Below, one piece after another: positions 1 to 8,769 of a stretch of DNA of 64,000 nt. The stretch is from assembly GCF_003268025.1 (NCBI RefSeq), contig NZ_QLUW01000004.1, positions 62,001-126,000 on the forward strand, written 5' to 3'. The position numbers were made by a program, and so were the translations under genes. The notes beneath the pieces were generated by a model, which saw only the letters and a list, made by a program, of their open reading frames with translations, ran no database searches and was not told the origin of the DNA. This DNA is from Paenibacillus montanisoli. Lineage in GTDB: Bacteria > Bacillota > Bacilli > Paenibacillales > Paenibacillaceae. Position 1 is the stretch's first letter; each line of letters starts with the position of its first letter.

Positions 1-134
1 GTGTTAACTACACGGTTCTTCAATCAGCCTCAATCTTACAGATCATGTAATTCTCGAATACGCAGTACAGTACTCGGACGACGCTGTTAACGTCAACGAC
101 AATCGTTACTCTCTCTAATTAATATTTTCTTAGA

Positions 135-1121
135 TTATATTGGAACATAAATTCTCTTCAAAGGAATTAACGCCTGCTTATCTACTGGCATTTTATCGTA
201 CCACTCATTTATCAACTCAACTATCCCTGACAAATCCAGCAACTTAACTCCATTATGTAAAGCTGAAGCCTTTGCGGCGGCAGTGAATCCACCAGTTGAT
301 ACAAACAAACTGCTTGCTCCATGTGGATTGGCACCCAGAAGCTGTTGTACTTCTGGACCACCACTCGCTGCATGACGATGCTTTACCTGTACCTTGATAA
401 TCGGTGTTTCAAACCCGAAAGCATCTTTATGTGCCAAAATATCGACTCCACCATCAGGCCCTTTCGGACTGACAGTAACTTGGTATCCCATTGCTTGAAG
501 TAACCCTGCAACTAAATCTTGCATTTGCCATGGATCAAGGCGATCTACTAGATCCTCGATCATTGTCTTTGCTCGTTCAATGAAATCCTGATAATTTACG
601 GCTTCTGTTTCTTCTGGTGTATCATCCACTTTTGGAACAGTGACTCCACCGAGTAAGCCAAGAAGTTCTTGTCCCCAATCATCAACTCTGAATACTGTCA
701 GAATTCCCCCTAGAGAGTTCTTAGCTCCTTGTGACAGTAAATCCCTTGATATCTTCTTCGACTCCCATGACACCGATATGACATTAGGATAATATGGATC
801 GATTATATCTGGTTGATACTGATGTATTTTAGTTACCGTCCCAATCAAATACTCTCTCGTTTCCTTCGAATAGGTAATGACACGATCATTCACCTCGATT
901 TCGCGATAGAACCTCCAGACTTGACCTGCCCACGAAAGGCGAGTGCCTGGTTTCTCTTCTGCATACACTAAATGAGCTTTATCAATTAGCTTATCTCTCG
1001 ATGAGAATTGCTTAGGATCACCAAGATCAGCCCAGCCAATTGAAGCTACCTGTTTTAACTGCCATTTTGGAATCAATTCATTGTTATCTCCTGCGCGTAC
1101 CATCCACCATTTGCTCAACAT
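135..1121 (-). CDS. Mrr-like restriction endonuclease with N-terminal reader-like domain
   Basis: Predicted type IV (modification-dependent) endonuclease of about 328 residues. The C-terminal third is an Mrr_cat-type PD-(D/E)XK domain: GPDGGVDIL (Asp near residue 227) followed by KVQVKH (Gln245 and Lys247), then a run resembling the usual Mrr end (FVSTGGFT, ..LLD). The first 150 residues (WWMVRAGD, VASIGWADLGD, RVITYS, LIGTV) look like an EVE/PUA-like modified-base reader; this is inferred from pattern only. An upstream in-frame GTG exists at 1127, but the ATG at 1121 is better spaced from GCGGGG. It lies beside a decayed DUF2357 fragment, so this edge may once have held a fuller McrBC-type locus. 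Confident on the Mrr domain; specificity unknown. Confidence 0.85.
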   Translation of the reverse strand: MLSKWWMVRAGDNNELIPKWQLKQVASIGWADLGDPKQFSSRDKLIDKAHLVYAEEKPGTRLSWAGQVWRFYREIEVNDRVITYSKETREYLIGTVTKIHQYQPDIIDPYYPNVISVSWESKKISRDLLSQGAKNSLGGILTVFRVDDWGQELLGLLGGVTVPKVDDTPEETEAVNYQDFIERAKTMIEDLVDRLDPWQMQDLVAGLLQAMGYQVTVSPKGPDGGVDILAHKDAFGFETPIIKVQVKHRHAASGGPEVQQLLGANPHGASSLFVSTGGFTAAAKASALHNGVKLLDLSGIVELINEWYDKMPVDKQALIPLKRIYVPI

Positions 1122-1203
1122 ATTCACCCCGCAATAGATATTCAGCTTATACTTATTGCTTTGACATTAAGCATACCCATGTGTAAAATAATAGAGTTTT
1201 CCA

Positions 1204-1362
1204 TTATTCAGCTTCTGTAGTGGCTTCAACTTTACTACCTAAATCAAGCTGCTCATGATAAAGCTCAACCCACTTTTCACATTATCATTACCATTGATGG
1301 TGGATTTCGTATTCTGCCTCTTTAAGCAGCCTGTCCCTTTCTTGGTCCAACAAAGCCCGAAC
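1204..1362 (-). pseudogene. Remnant of the C-terminus of a DUF2357 (McrC-like) protein
   Basis: The last codons before the stop at 1204 read WVELYHEQLDLGSKVEATTE, closely matching the end of the intact DUF2357 protein at 9603 (VKVELNHQQVDLASKVEIIT). The same frame upstream has three consecutive stops, then a charged helix-like run (LLDQERDRLLKEAEYEIHH) joined to the preceding small gene by a TGA. This is seen directly; descent from a second DUF2357 gene is inferred. Confidence 0.6.
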
Positions 1363-1608
1363 TCATTTACTGACCGGATCATATTTTGCTGCCTCCTCAA
1401 CGTGAAATATGTAACGCGTCTCTAACTTTATCGTTTCCTCATTTTCCACCGCTATGACACGAACATCAGCTAGATGAGTGAAGTCATCTGCATCTTTGTC
1501 GTCAGGGCAATTATTATCGCCGTGAATGGATGCTTCACAAAAGTTCCATCCATCCTCTGTAACTCCGCCACCTACATCAAAAATCTGAATATTCGTCCAG
1601 TTTCGCAT
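1363..1608 (-). CDS. Hypothetical 81-residue acidic protein
   Basis: Not recognised. The start is set at 1608 because GGGAGA lies eight bases upstream of this ATG; the longer open frame to 1659 has no such site. The protein is acidic (DNNCPDDKDADD) with no membrane segment or signal peptide. Its frame continues after the TGA into a charged stretch that leads to the DUF2357 remnant, so it may be the shortened product of a decayed or fused gene. It sits upstream of the Mrr-like gene on the same strand. Confidence 0.4.
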   Translation of the reverse strand: MRNWTNIQIFDVGGGVTEDGWNFCEASIHGDNNCPDDKDADDFTHLADVRVIAVENEETIKLETRYIFHVEEAAKYDPVSK

Positions 1609-1786
1609 AACTGTTCTCCCCTCTACTTTTGCTGTAGCATTCATCAATTTCCGAAACAATCTATTTGGCAGCTCGGCTTATTTAGTAGTATTTATCTATT
1701 ATAAATCTTTCTAGTTGATTATTTTGCCGAAATATGTCGTTCTTTACACTCTGTATTTCAAGGAATTTAGGTTAAAATTTGAAGTG

Positions 1787-1927
1787 ATGTCTCAAACAAT
1801 CTACTTTGAAAAAATGTCCTCTAAATGGATCGCTAAAGATAGAGGAGAAGAAATAACTATATCGAATATTCACTATACAATCGCTAGTCTTGGAGGCCTA
1901 TTTCATGTGGAATCTCAGGAATCATGA
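1787..1927 (+). CDS. Possible 46-residue leader protein overlapping the DUF559 gene
   Basis: An open frame from the ATG at 1787 ends at 1927, overlapping the DUF559 start (1905) by 23 bases in another frame. Such overlap is compatible with translational coupling. The ribosome binding site is poor (GAAGTG directly before ATG). No family recognised and the reading is uncertain; it may also be chance. Confidence 0.25.
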   Translation: MSQTIYFEKMSSKWIAKDRGEEITISNIHYTIASLGGLFHVESQES

Positions 1928-2843
1928 AACATATCTTGAATACATCATGAGAAGAGCTTTAATAAAAAATGATTTTCGATTTGCTGATCAAGTGTACACC
2001 CAAACAGATGTGGGACACTACATTTATGATTTTGTTATCTATGGGAAGTACTGCACAATTATTGTTGAATGTGATGGTCCTCACCATAAGTTAATTTCAC
2101 AAGAAACAAAGGATGCAATCAGGGACCTCTGGTCAGTAACACATGGATTTCAAACTGTCTTACGATTTTCTGAAGAACAGATCAGAAATCAAATGAATGA
2201 TTGTATACTGCACATAAGAAATAACATCGATCTTTATGATAAGGTACTTATGAATAGCGGAAAAAGACCTTATCCAGCACCTTTACAACGACCTGTTCAT
2301 GACTTGAAAAGAAGAATAAGGAGACCATTGACAGTAAAAGCACAGTCAGACTTCTTTGATGGTAATTACGAATTCATAAAGCCTTATATAAAAAAGCAGG
2401 TCCCAATACCTCGTAATTATAAAAATACCATTGAACAAAATATTAGCACTAATTTTCCCTGCAACAATCCTCCAGTGAACCAACAATCAATTATTGAGTT
2501 AAGACGAAAAGAGATCAATTCACTTACTAAAGAATATAAGAACACCCCAAAGAAACCTAAAATTTTTATAGATCATTTACCTGCAGTCGATCAGGAGTAT
2601 TTTAATGTTCTTCAAACATTAAGCACTAATGATAAAAAAATTATGTACTTTATCATATCGAACACTTCAAAAGATGGCGTTTCACTTTATTTCGGCACTA
2701 AACAATCACTATTGCCACTTCTGGAACTTAATCTTCTCGTATTCAACAGTTCATATCGACCATCGTCTAAAGGTGAATTAAGTTTATTCGTACTCCCCCA
2801 AGCCCCTTACTTGCTGCGTGAAATAATAAGATATGCGAAATAA
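1905..2843 (+). CDS. DUF559 / Vsr-fold endonuclease-domain protein
   Basis: A 312-residue protein whose N-terminal half carries the PD-(D/E)XK signature of DUF559 and very-short-patch-repair-like nucleases: YIYDFVIYGKYCTIIVECDG, with Asp42, Glu55 and Asp57, then PHH, and VLRFSEEQI where the family has its '.v.Rf....v' strand. The C-terminal half (KRRIRRPL, basic) is not recognised. The start is chosen at 1905 because TGGAGG stands eight bases upstream; an upstream ATG at 1890 has none. It is the only long plus-strand gene in the first 17 kb. Substrate unknown; a nicking or restriction role is inferred from the fold. Confidence 0.75.
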   Translation: MWNLRNHETYLEYIMRRALIKNDFRFADQVYTQTDVGHYIYDFVIYGKYCTIIVECDGPHHKLISQETKDAIRDLWSVTHGFQTVLRFSEEQIRNQMNDCILHIRNNIDLYDKVLMNSGKRPYPAPLQRPVHDLKRRIRRPLTVKAQSDFFDGNYEFIKPYIKKQVPIPRNYKNTIEQNISTNFPCNNPPVNQQSIIELRRKEINSLTKEYKNTPKKPKIFIDHLPAVDQEYFNVLQTLSTNDKKIMYFIISNTSKDGVSLYFGTKQSLLPLLELNLLVFNSSYRPSSKGELSLFVLPQAPYLLREIIRYAK

Positions 2844-3123
2844 ACTTCACTGACATTAACAATTCTCTTTTATCTAGCGTTGAATTATACTTACTCTGGA
2901 TTTCAATCGCCATCCATTATGAGGACAAGCCAAATGTTACTCCTTGCAGCATTTCGGATAAAACAAAAAGAACGTTTCAATGTACTCCTTGAATGAGTTT
3001 ATCTTGAATTAAACAGAAAACAACTCTGCATCTTTTATGACATGTCGTACAACCTCGTCTGTTGTTTTATAGAGTGACATCAGAAGAATTACAAACAATA
3101 TATTCAAGTAAAAAATTTAGTAA

Positions 3124-3300
3124 TCTTCACTATTGGGTTACAGCAGTTTTGCTACTCTAGTACTCGGTGTAATTAGTGGTAGATGCACTGGTTAAAAAGT
3201 AGATACTTCTGCTCCTCAACCAACAACCAAAATTCGCGAACCAATACCATCTGACGAACGTGTCGTAACTAGAGATTTAATGAAAATAGATGGGATATGA
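3124..3300 (+). pseudogene. Possible remnant of a small lipoprotein gene
   Basis: Within the gene-free stretch 2844-3322 one frame reads a hydrophobic segment ending in a lipobox-like LGVISGRC, is broken by a TAA, and then runs on as VDTSAPQPTTKIREPIPSDE to a TGA. This resembles a decayed lipoprotein with a Pro/Thr-rich mature start. No start codon or ribosome site is visible. The rest of the stretch shows nothing I can name. Confidence 0.25.
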
Positions 3301-3322
3301 CACATATAGAGGACGCGAAAAG

Positions 3323-3359
3323 AGGCTTCGAGCAAGTTCGGAGAACTTAGTCGAAGCCT
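3323..3359 (-). terminator. Hairpin terminator of the AAA+/membrane operon
   Basis: AGGCTTCGA pairs with TCGAAGCCT, with a nested AAGTTC/GAACTT stem. On the minus strand it is followed by a short T-rich run (CTTTTC). It lies 15 bases after the last gene of the three-gene operon ending at 3374. Confidence 0.6.
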
Positions 3360-3373
3360 TAGATTAGCTAGTC

Positions 3374-3985
3374 CTAAAGCCTAGGGACTAGTGTATATTG
3401 ATTAGCTCCTTTTGAGGGAACAACATTAAAGAGGGTTTGTTCACGTTCTGGAAATTTCACCGCATATGTAATAGGCACTCCCGAATTGCTAGTTAATCCT
3501 TTGATCGTAACAACACTTGGTACAGGAACAGAGTAAGCTGCCACATTGCTATTTAAGACATGCACTTCTCTGATAACCTTACCATCAACCAAAATCTGCA
3601 CCTCGTTGTTTGTATTTCCTTTAAAATCCCAAATCAACATACGCGCCGTACCGTTTCCCTCAAATTCACTTACTTCGAAGTCTCGGGAATCGATTTTCAC
3701 ATCCGTTTCTGTCGTAAAGCCGGATTCGATCGATGTACTGACTCGATTTTTTATTTCAGCGGCACCTGTTTCTTGGCTTGTAGTACCTACTGTAAATATA
3801 CTCAAAATGATAAATAGAATCGCTAAAACTCCGAAGGCACTGCGGAATTTCTTTTCCCCGATGAATAGTTCCTCTTCCTGTTCCTTAGCAGGGAGTTGTT
3901 CAACTGGCTTTATTCTGGGTTGAATCGCTGTGCTATCTTTTGATTCAGTACGTGAATAATCTTGCAAACTCTCTCCTACTTTCAT
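3374..3985 (-). CDS. Single-pass membrane protein, third gene of the AAA+ operon
   Basis: Not recognised. This 203-residue protein has a charged cytoplasmic N-terminus (about 45 residues), one membrane helix (GVLAILFIILSIFTVG, residues about 52-68) and an extracellular part of about 135 residues. The latter is rich in beta-prone segments (RMLIWDFKG, VQILVDGKVI, SVVTIKG, ITYAVKF), suggesting a small beta-sandwich. Its ATG overlaps the upstream stop by ATGA, so it is translationally coupled to the four-helix protein and belongs with the AAA+ ATPase. It could be the surface-exposed component of an envelope machine driven by that ATPase; that is inference from order and topology. Confidence 0.7.
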   Translation of the reverse strand: MKVGESLQDYSRTESKDSTAIQPRIKPVEQLPAKEQEEELFIGEKKFRSAFGVLAILFIILSIFTVGTTSQETGAAEIKNRVSTSIESGFTTETDVKIDSRDFEVSEFEGNGTARMLIWDFKGNTNNEVQILVDGKVIREVHVLNSNVAAYSVPVPSVVTIKGLTSNSGVPITYAVKFPEREQTLFNVVPSKGANQYTLVPRL

Positions 3986-4419
3986 ATAAACATTTTTGTG
4001 CTGATTGGGTTCTTTCTGTACCAGTAGGACATAAATAACCGCGCCACAATCAAGCTTACAATCATGAAGATGATTGCAATTGGCTTTGAAATGATTTCAT
4101 TCTCAGCCCATAGATTCATGAAAAAAACTCCGAATGCAAGGCCGGTCAAGCTAATGAATAGCATCTGCGAGAGAGGCCACAAAACAGGAAACTTTCCATA
4201 TATTTTCCGAAAAGCAGAAACCCTCATGGATAAGTACAATGTCAAACTTATCATAATCAAGAAAATAAAATATACATTCTCTTTTGGCGCCTCATGTTGA
4301 ATGATTGCAATGATTTCTGAAACCGCCATAATAGGGCTGATCAACAGAAATAATAACGCTATGCAGAAAATCGGAGTGAAGGCGACCAAGAGAATGAATT
4401 GGATGATTTTTTTTATCAT
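3982..4419 (-). CDS. Polytopic membrane protein, second gene of the AAA+ operon
   Basis: A 145-residue protein with four predicted membrane helices: IIQFILLVAFTPIFCIALLF, VYFIFLIMISLTLYLSM, a segment around LSQMLFISLTGLAFGVFF, and AIIFMIVSLIVARLFM. It starts within the stop of the 1196-residue ATPase (ATGA at 4416-4419) and ends within the start of the next gene in the same way. No family recognised. The tight coupling implies a fixed stoichiometric partnership with the CbxX-type ATPase. Confidence 0.7.
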   Translation of the reverse strand: MIKKIIQFILLVAFTPIFCIALLFLLISPIMAVSEIIAIIQHEAPKENVYFIFLIMISLTLYLSMRVSAFRKIYGKFPVLWPLSQMLFISLTGLAFGVFFMNLWAENEIISKPIAIIFMIVSLIVARLFMSYWYRKNPISTKMFI

Positions 4420-7400
4420 ACTCTCTCGTCTCCTTTCGCACCTCTAATGTCTTGGGCGTCAATGAACGTCAGCTCTTCAAGCGATGCATCGAGTTTCCCC
4501 GAGTAACGGATCGCATGGTTTCTTATCGCTTCTTCACACAAGTTACGAGCAAAACGACCGTTTCCGCTATCCTCTCTCCCAGTGTTATTTACGAATACCT
4601 CGAGCATGCCTCCTTCCGCCCGTTTTGAAGCTTTGTATCCCTTACTTTGTAATATCAACCTACTGATTTCTAACAATTCCAATGCGCTGTAATCCGCAAA
4701 CGTAATGATATTAGGGAAACGAGAGCGTAATCCAGGATTCACGCTTAGGAAAGCTTCCATATCTTCATCATACCCAGCAACGATGACAACGAGCTCATCC
4801 TTATGATCCTCCATCGCTTTCACTAGCATATCGATTGATTCTTTACCAAACGAGTCGCTTGCAAGGCTGTATGCTTCATCGATAAACAGCACGCCTCCGA
4901 GCGCACGGTCAATCACTTCTTTTGTTTTCAAAGCCGTCTGACCCACGAAACCAGCAACAAGACCAGCCCGATCGGTTTCGACAACTTTATCTGTTTTCAC
5001 TACACTCAGTTCTTTTAACCGCTTTGCAATAATGCGAGCAATCGTTGTTTTCCCAGTTCCCGGATTGCCCTTGAACACCATATGTAGGCTTTGGCGTCCC
5101 ATATCAGACAAGCCTAACGCCTTGCGGCGGTTATTCATCTCAATCTGAGCAGACAAGCTATTTACAAATGTTTTGACCTCATCTAGCCCAACAATTTTAT
5201 CTAGCTCTTCGAATGCCGGCCGTTCTTCTTTGCGATCGAGTTCGAAATCATAGCTCGTGAGTAAGGTAAGCTCAGCATTGGATAGTTCGATTTGATCGGC
5301 AATTCGGACGGCCTGTCTTCGAATCGCATTCTCAATCGTATTGCGGACGAGGCGGCCATTACCACCATCTTTTCTGCCGGCAATTTGTTTGGTTTTATAC
5401 CATTCGTTTAACGACGTTTGAATCCCGTCCTCTAAATGGAAGCCTTTTGATTGAACCATGATCTCAGTCATACGTACCGTTTCTTCAGCTGAATAATCGG
5501 GAAACTCTAGTTGTAACGGGAAGCGTGAGGCAAGTCCAGGATTTACACTTAGAAATTCCCTCATCTCATCCGTATAACCGGCTAAAACTACAATCAGGTT
5601 ATCTTTATGGATTTCAATTAATCGAACGAGTTCATGAATAGCCTCCTCGCCAACGCCTCCATTATTCTTATCAACCAGGGCATACGCTTCGTCAATAAAC
5701 AGCACACCGCCCAGTGCTGACTCCACAACTTCTTTCGTTTTTTCTGCGGTTTGCCCTACATAGCCGGAGACCAGCTCAGTCCGGCCGACTTCAACTAAAT
5801 GTCCTTTTTTAATGACTTCGAGATTCTTCAACATTTGTGCTACGTATCTGGCAATGGTTGTTTTTCCGGTACCTGGGTTTCCTGTGAATATCATGTTCAA
5901 GCTTTGCTCTGTCTTCACCTTGATTCCGGCTTCTATTCGTCGTTTGTTGACAAGGATTTGTTTTTCCAACGTTCGAAGGAAGGTTTTCACATTCCCGAGA
6001 CCAACAATGCCGTTTAAATGTTCTTCAAGATTGAACGGCTGCTCCTTGACGATGCCAAAGTCTTCTTTTGTTAACAAATTTAAATCTGCGATCTCATCGC
6101 CTGTCTTTTCGACCAGACGTGCAGATTGCTTTCGGATCGCTTCTTCAAACAAATTACGAATCAAACGGCCGTTACCGCTGTCATTTCTTCCAGGAACCTG
6201 CTTCTTCGCAAATAGTAAAACTAAGTCTTCCTTCGCAGATTCATCGATGACATACCCTCTTTGTTTGACCATCATCTTACAGATCTCAAACATTTCATCC
6301 GGGGAATAGTCAGGAAACTCCACTTGAAACGGGAATCGGGATGGCAGCCCTGGATTCGACTTTTGGAAGTCTTTCATTTCATTGGTATAGCCAGCCAAAA
6401 TAACAACCATATCTTCGCGATGGTCCTCCATTCCTTTGACTAGCGTATCAATGGCCTCTTGTCCGAAAGGATCATTTTTAGTACGGGATAAGGTGTAAGC
6501 TTCGTCGATAAATAGTACACCACCAATCGCATCCCTAATCTTAGCATTCGTTTTGGGTGCTGTAGAACCCACATATTCTCCTACTAAATCTTGTCTTGCA
6601 GTTTCGATTAGCTGACCTTTAGACAGGATACCCATAACTTTTAATAAACGTCCTATCAACCTGGCAACCGTCGTCTTACCTGTTCCGGGATTTCCTGAGA
6701 AGATCATATGCAAGGTTAAATGTTGATCCTTTTGCCCGGCATTTTTTCGCATTGATTGTATCTTTACCGTATCCATTAACTCTTTAACAAATACTTTAAC
6801 ATTCTCTAATCCTGTTAAATCATTTAGCTCCTTAAGCAGTTCTTCAAGCGATTCATCCTCTTGGATCGTTAATACTTGAACCGGTTGATGATTTATTATC
6901 ACTGTGAGCCTATGTTCTGCCACCAGCAATTCAATCTGCTCACCTTGTTTAATTTCTAATCTCGCCCGTAAATCCATCAGCTTAGCTAACAATTTGTCTT
7001 CGATCCATTCATGAAGAATGGTTCCATACCGGTTGGACCGCTGGGCATGCGATGCCAAGAATGCGACTACCTCATCTGAATATAAAACTGATACTTGAGC
7101 ATTCGATTGCAGTTGATTGTTTAATCTATGAAACAATTGCTTTGCTATTTGCCCTAAAGTATTCAATGATAACGGTTGAGTCAGTATCACAGCATCAATT
7201 TCCGATCGGATGTCAGAAGGCATCTTACTTAATGCATCTTGTTCGTTTGAAACGGACTCATCGATTGAAAATACTAAAAAGTGATCTGTTCCCTCGACTG
7301 TGATCCCCGCTTCTGTACGGAAATATCCCTTCTTTACCAAATCCGAAACATAGCTAAGGATTTCATTCTGTGCCTTATGAACCCCTTTCAAACAGACTGT

Positions 7401-8006
7401 ACCGATTCCAAATTCAAACGCAGCCGCGCAATCAGAAATAAAGTTTGTATGTACTTCTCGTTCATTATAAGAAGACAGATCGATTTCGATAACTTTGCGA
7501 TATGGAATGAGACGCTGCTGGTATAATTGTTCAATCAACAAGGAAAGACCTCCTATCTTTCCTGTACCTTCTGGACCAGCCAATAAAATCGTTTGTTGGA
7601 TGACCCCTTTTCTGCGAGACAGAAAGGCTCGTTTGTAAGCAGTTGTTAAGCCCTCAATAAAGTCATTTTGATCTAATAATTCTCTACTTAAAGATTGAAT
7701 CACCTTATCAAATACTTCGTCGATATTGTTAACATTCGAATTTGCACGTAACTGCTGCAAACCTCTTTTCGTGTCCGTCACTACCTCTTTTATACTCGCA
7801 GTCACTAGAGGACTGGCAGCACGGCTTGAAATTGTTGTCATATTCCTTGCGGCCGTCGAGGCTCCTTGCGATCTTGAAGGCAGACTGGAATGTACAGTCC
7901 CAGCGGTGATTCTCTTCTTTTTACTTCGGAATCCATGTTGTTTAACATAATCAATTATTTGTACTTCAGGTAAAACAATCCGTAACCATCTTTGAAATGA
8001 CGACAT
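4416..8006 (-). CDS. AAA+ ATPase with a degenerate ClpB-like module and three CbxX/CfqX modules
   Basis: A 1196-residue protein with four ATPase-like modules. The first (residues about 100-370) resembles the ClpA/B D2 module but has a poor P-loop, GPEGTGKI, lacking the Thr/Ser after Lys. The other three are CbxX/SpoVK-type AAA+ domains with intact GNPGTGKTT at about 438, 710 and 980, each with Walker B VLFIDEAY, an AGY sensor-1 motif and the family run NPGL.SRFP plus GNGR..RN. SpoVK, CbbX and EccA share the domain; EccA serves type VII secretion, CbbX remodels Rubisco. The start is the ATG at 8006 (AAGGAG eight bases upstream), not the longer open frame. It is coupled by ATGA overlap to two membrane proteins. 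Probably a protein-remodelling motor working at the membrane; client unknown. Confidence 0.85.
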   Translation of the reverse strand: MSSFQRWLRIVLPEVQIIDYVKQHGFRSKKKRITAGTVHSSLPSRSQGASTAARNMTTISSRAASPLVTASIKEVVTDTKRGLQQLRANSNVNNIDEVFDKVIQSLSRELLDQNDFIEGLTTAYKRAFLSRRKGVIQQTILLAGPEGTGKIGGLSLLIEQLYQQRLIPYRKVIEIDLSSYNEREVHTNFISDCAAAFEFGIGTVCLKGVHKAQNEILSYVSDLVKKGYFRTEAGITVEGTDHFLVFSIDESVSNEQDALSKMPSDIRSEIDAVILTQPLSLNTLGQIAKQLFHRLNNQLQSNAQVSVLYSDEVVAFLASHAQRSNRYGTILHEWIEDKLLAKLMDLRARLEIKQGEQIELLVAEHRLTVIINHQPVQVLTIQEDESLEELLKELNDLTGLENVKVFVKELMDTVKIQSMRKNAGQKDQHLTLHMIFSGNPGTGKTTVARLIGRLLKVMGILSKGQLIETARQDLVGEYVGSTAPKTNAKIRDAIGGVLFIDEAYTLSRTKNDPFGQEAIDTLVKGMEDHREDMVVILAGYTNEMKDFQKSNPGLPSRFPFQVEFPDYSPDEMFEICKMMVKQRGYVIDESAKEDLVLLFAKKQVPGRNDSGNGRLIRNLFEEAIRKQSARLVEKTGDEIADLNLLTKEDFGIVKEQPFNLEEHLNGIVGLGNVKTFLRTLEKQILVNKRRIEAGIKVKTEQSLNMIFTGNPGTGKTTIARYVAQMLKNLEVIKKGHLVEVGRTELVSGYVGQTAEKTKEVVESALGGVLFIDEAYALVDKNNGGVGEEAIHELVRLIEIHKDNLIVVLAGYTDEMREFLSVNPGLASRFPLQLEFPDYSAEETVRMTEIMVQSKGFHLEDGIQTSLNEWYKTKQIAGRKDGGNGRLVRNTIENAIRRQAVRIADQIELSNAELTLLTSYDFELDRKEERPAFEELDKIVGLDEVKTFVNSLSAQIEMNNRRKALGLSDMGRQSLHMVFKGNPGTGKTTIARIIAKRLKELSVVKTDKVVETDRAGLVAGFVGQTALKTKEVIDRALGGVLFIDEAYSLASDSFGKESIDMLVKAMEDHKDELVVIVAGYDEDMEAFLSVNPGLRSRFPNIITFADYSALELLEISRLILQSKGYKASKRAEGGMLEVFVNNTGREDSGNGRFARNLCEEAIRNHAIRYSGKLDASLEELTFIDAQDIRGAKGDERV

Positions 8007-8289
8007 GATTTCTCTCCTTAGGCTCAAGCACAATTACTTGAATTCATTCCAATTCTTGATTCTGCAAAAATAACTAAATACCTGCTACGCTAGACCCATA
8101 AACCGAAGTAAAACTTGAAGCTTCGAACATGTTCTGAGAAATATTCCATAAAATAAGTAAAATATTTCAATAACAGATGGTTGTTCCTTCTCCATCTGAG
8201 ATACGAGCAACTAGCTCAGTATAACAGCCATATCGACTTCGAGAGTAGCTTAAGGCTTACTTCAACTCGGATTATAAGGCGAACAAACA

Positions 8290-8325
8290 AACGGCCCGAA
8301 CTGATAGATCTCAGTTCGGGCCGTT
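8290..8325 (-). terminator. Strong perfect hairpin (15-bp stem)
   Basis: AACGGCCCGAACTGA pairs perfectly with TCAGTTCGGGCCGTT across a six-base loop. On the minus strand it is followed by TGTTTGTTCG, fitting termination after the NUMOD4 mini-gene at 8466. The remainder of the gene-free stretch 8007-8465 shows nothing else I can name. Confidence 0.6.
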
Positions 8326-8465
8326 CTATGTGACCGGCCAGCGGATTCCAAGGCAACCGCTTCAAGCATTGTATTTCCGATTTGCACAGCCTCTCCTATC
8401 AATTATAACACTAGAACAGAGTGACAACCGATTAACTGGATGCCTGTCACTCTTGTAATAATATA

Positions 8466-8696
8466 CTACATACCTTTATATTCACTTTTGTCTGCATCAG
8501 GGAATACCTTTTCCCACAAATTAAATGTTCTGAACAATTTTCTATCGCCTTTATGATGGAGATGAACTTTTTCATATCCATACTCATTACCTTCTCTATG
8601 TCTTACTCGATTATTTCTCTTACTAATAATCCTACCTGATCTTGTAATTTCATAAACCTCTTCGTAACCCTCTATCGCTCTTCTCTCTTCATTCAC
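8466..8696 (-). CDS. NUMOD4-motif mini-protein
   Basis: A 76-residue protein whose N-terminal half matches the NUMOD4 signature (IEGYEEVYEITRSGRIISKR), a DNA-binding motif normally attached to HNH homing endonucleases. The HNH nuclease domain is absent: after RHREGNEYGYEKVHLHH the protein ends within about 25 residues. It could be a truncated homing endonuclease or a stand-alone DNA-binding protein. It lies downstream of the NERD gene on the same strand, with a strong hairpin after it. Confidence 0.6.
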   Translation of the reverse strand: MNEERRAIEGYEEVYEITRSGRIISKRNNRVRHREGNEYGYEKVHLHHKGDRKLFRTFNLWEKVFPDADKSEYKGM

Positions 8697-8769
8697 GACT
8701 AGTAGCCCCCTTCTTCTAAATCCTTTACAATTTCGCTATCATTTCTTACTTCATATTGATTTCATATTG

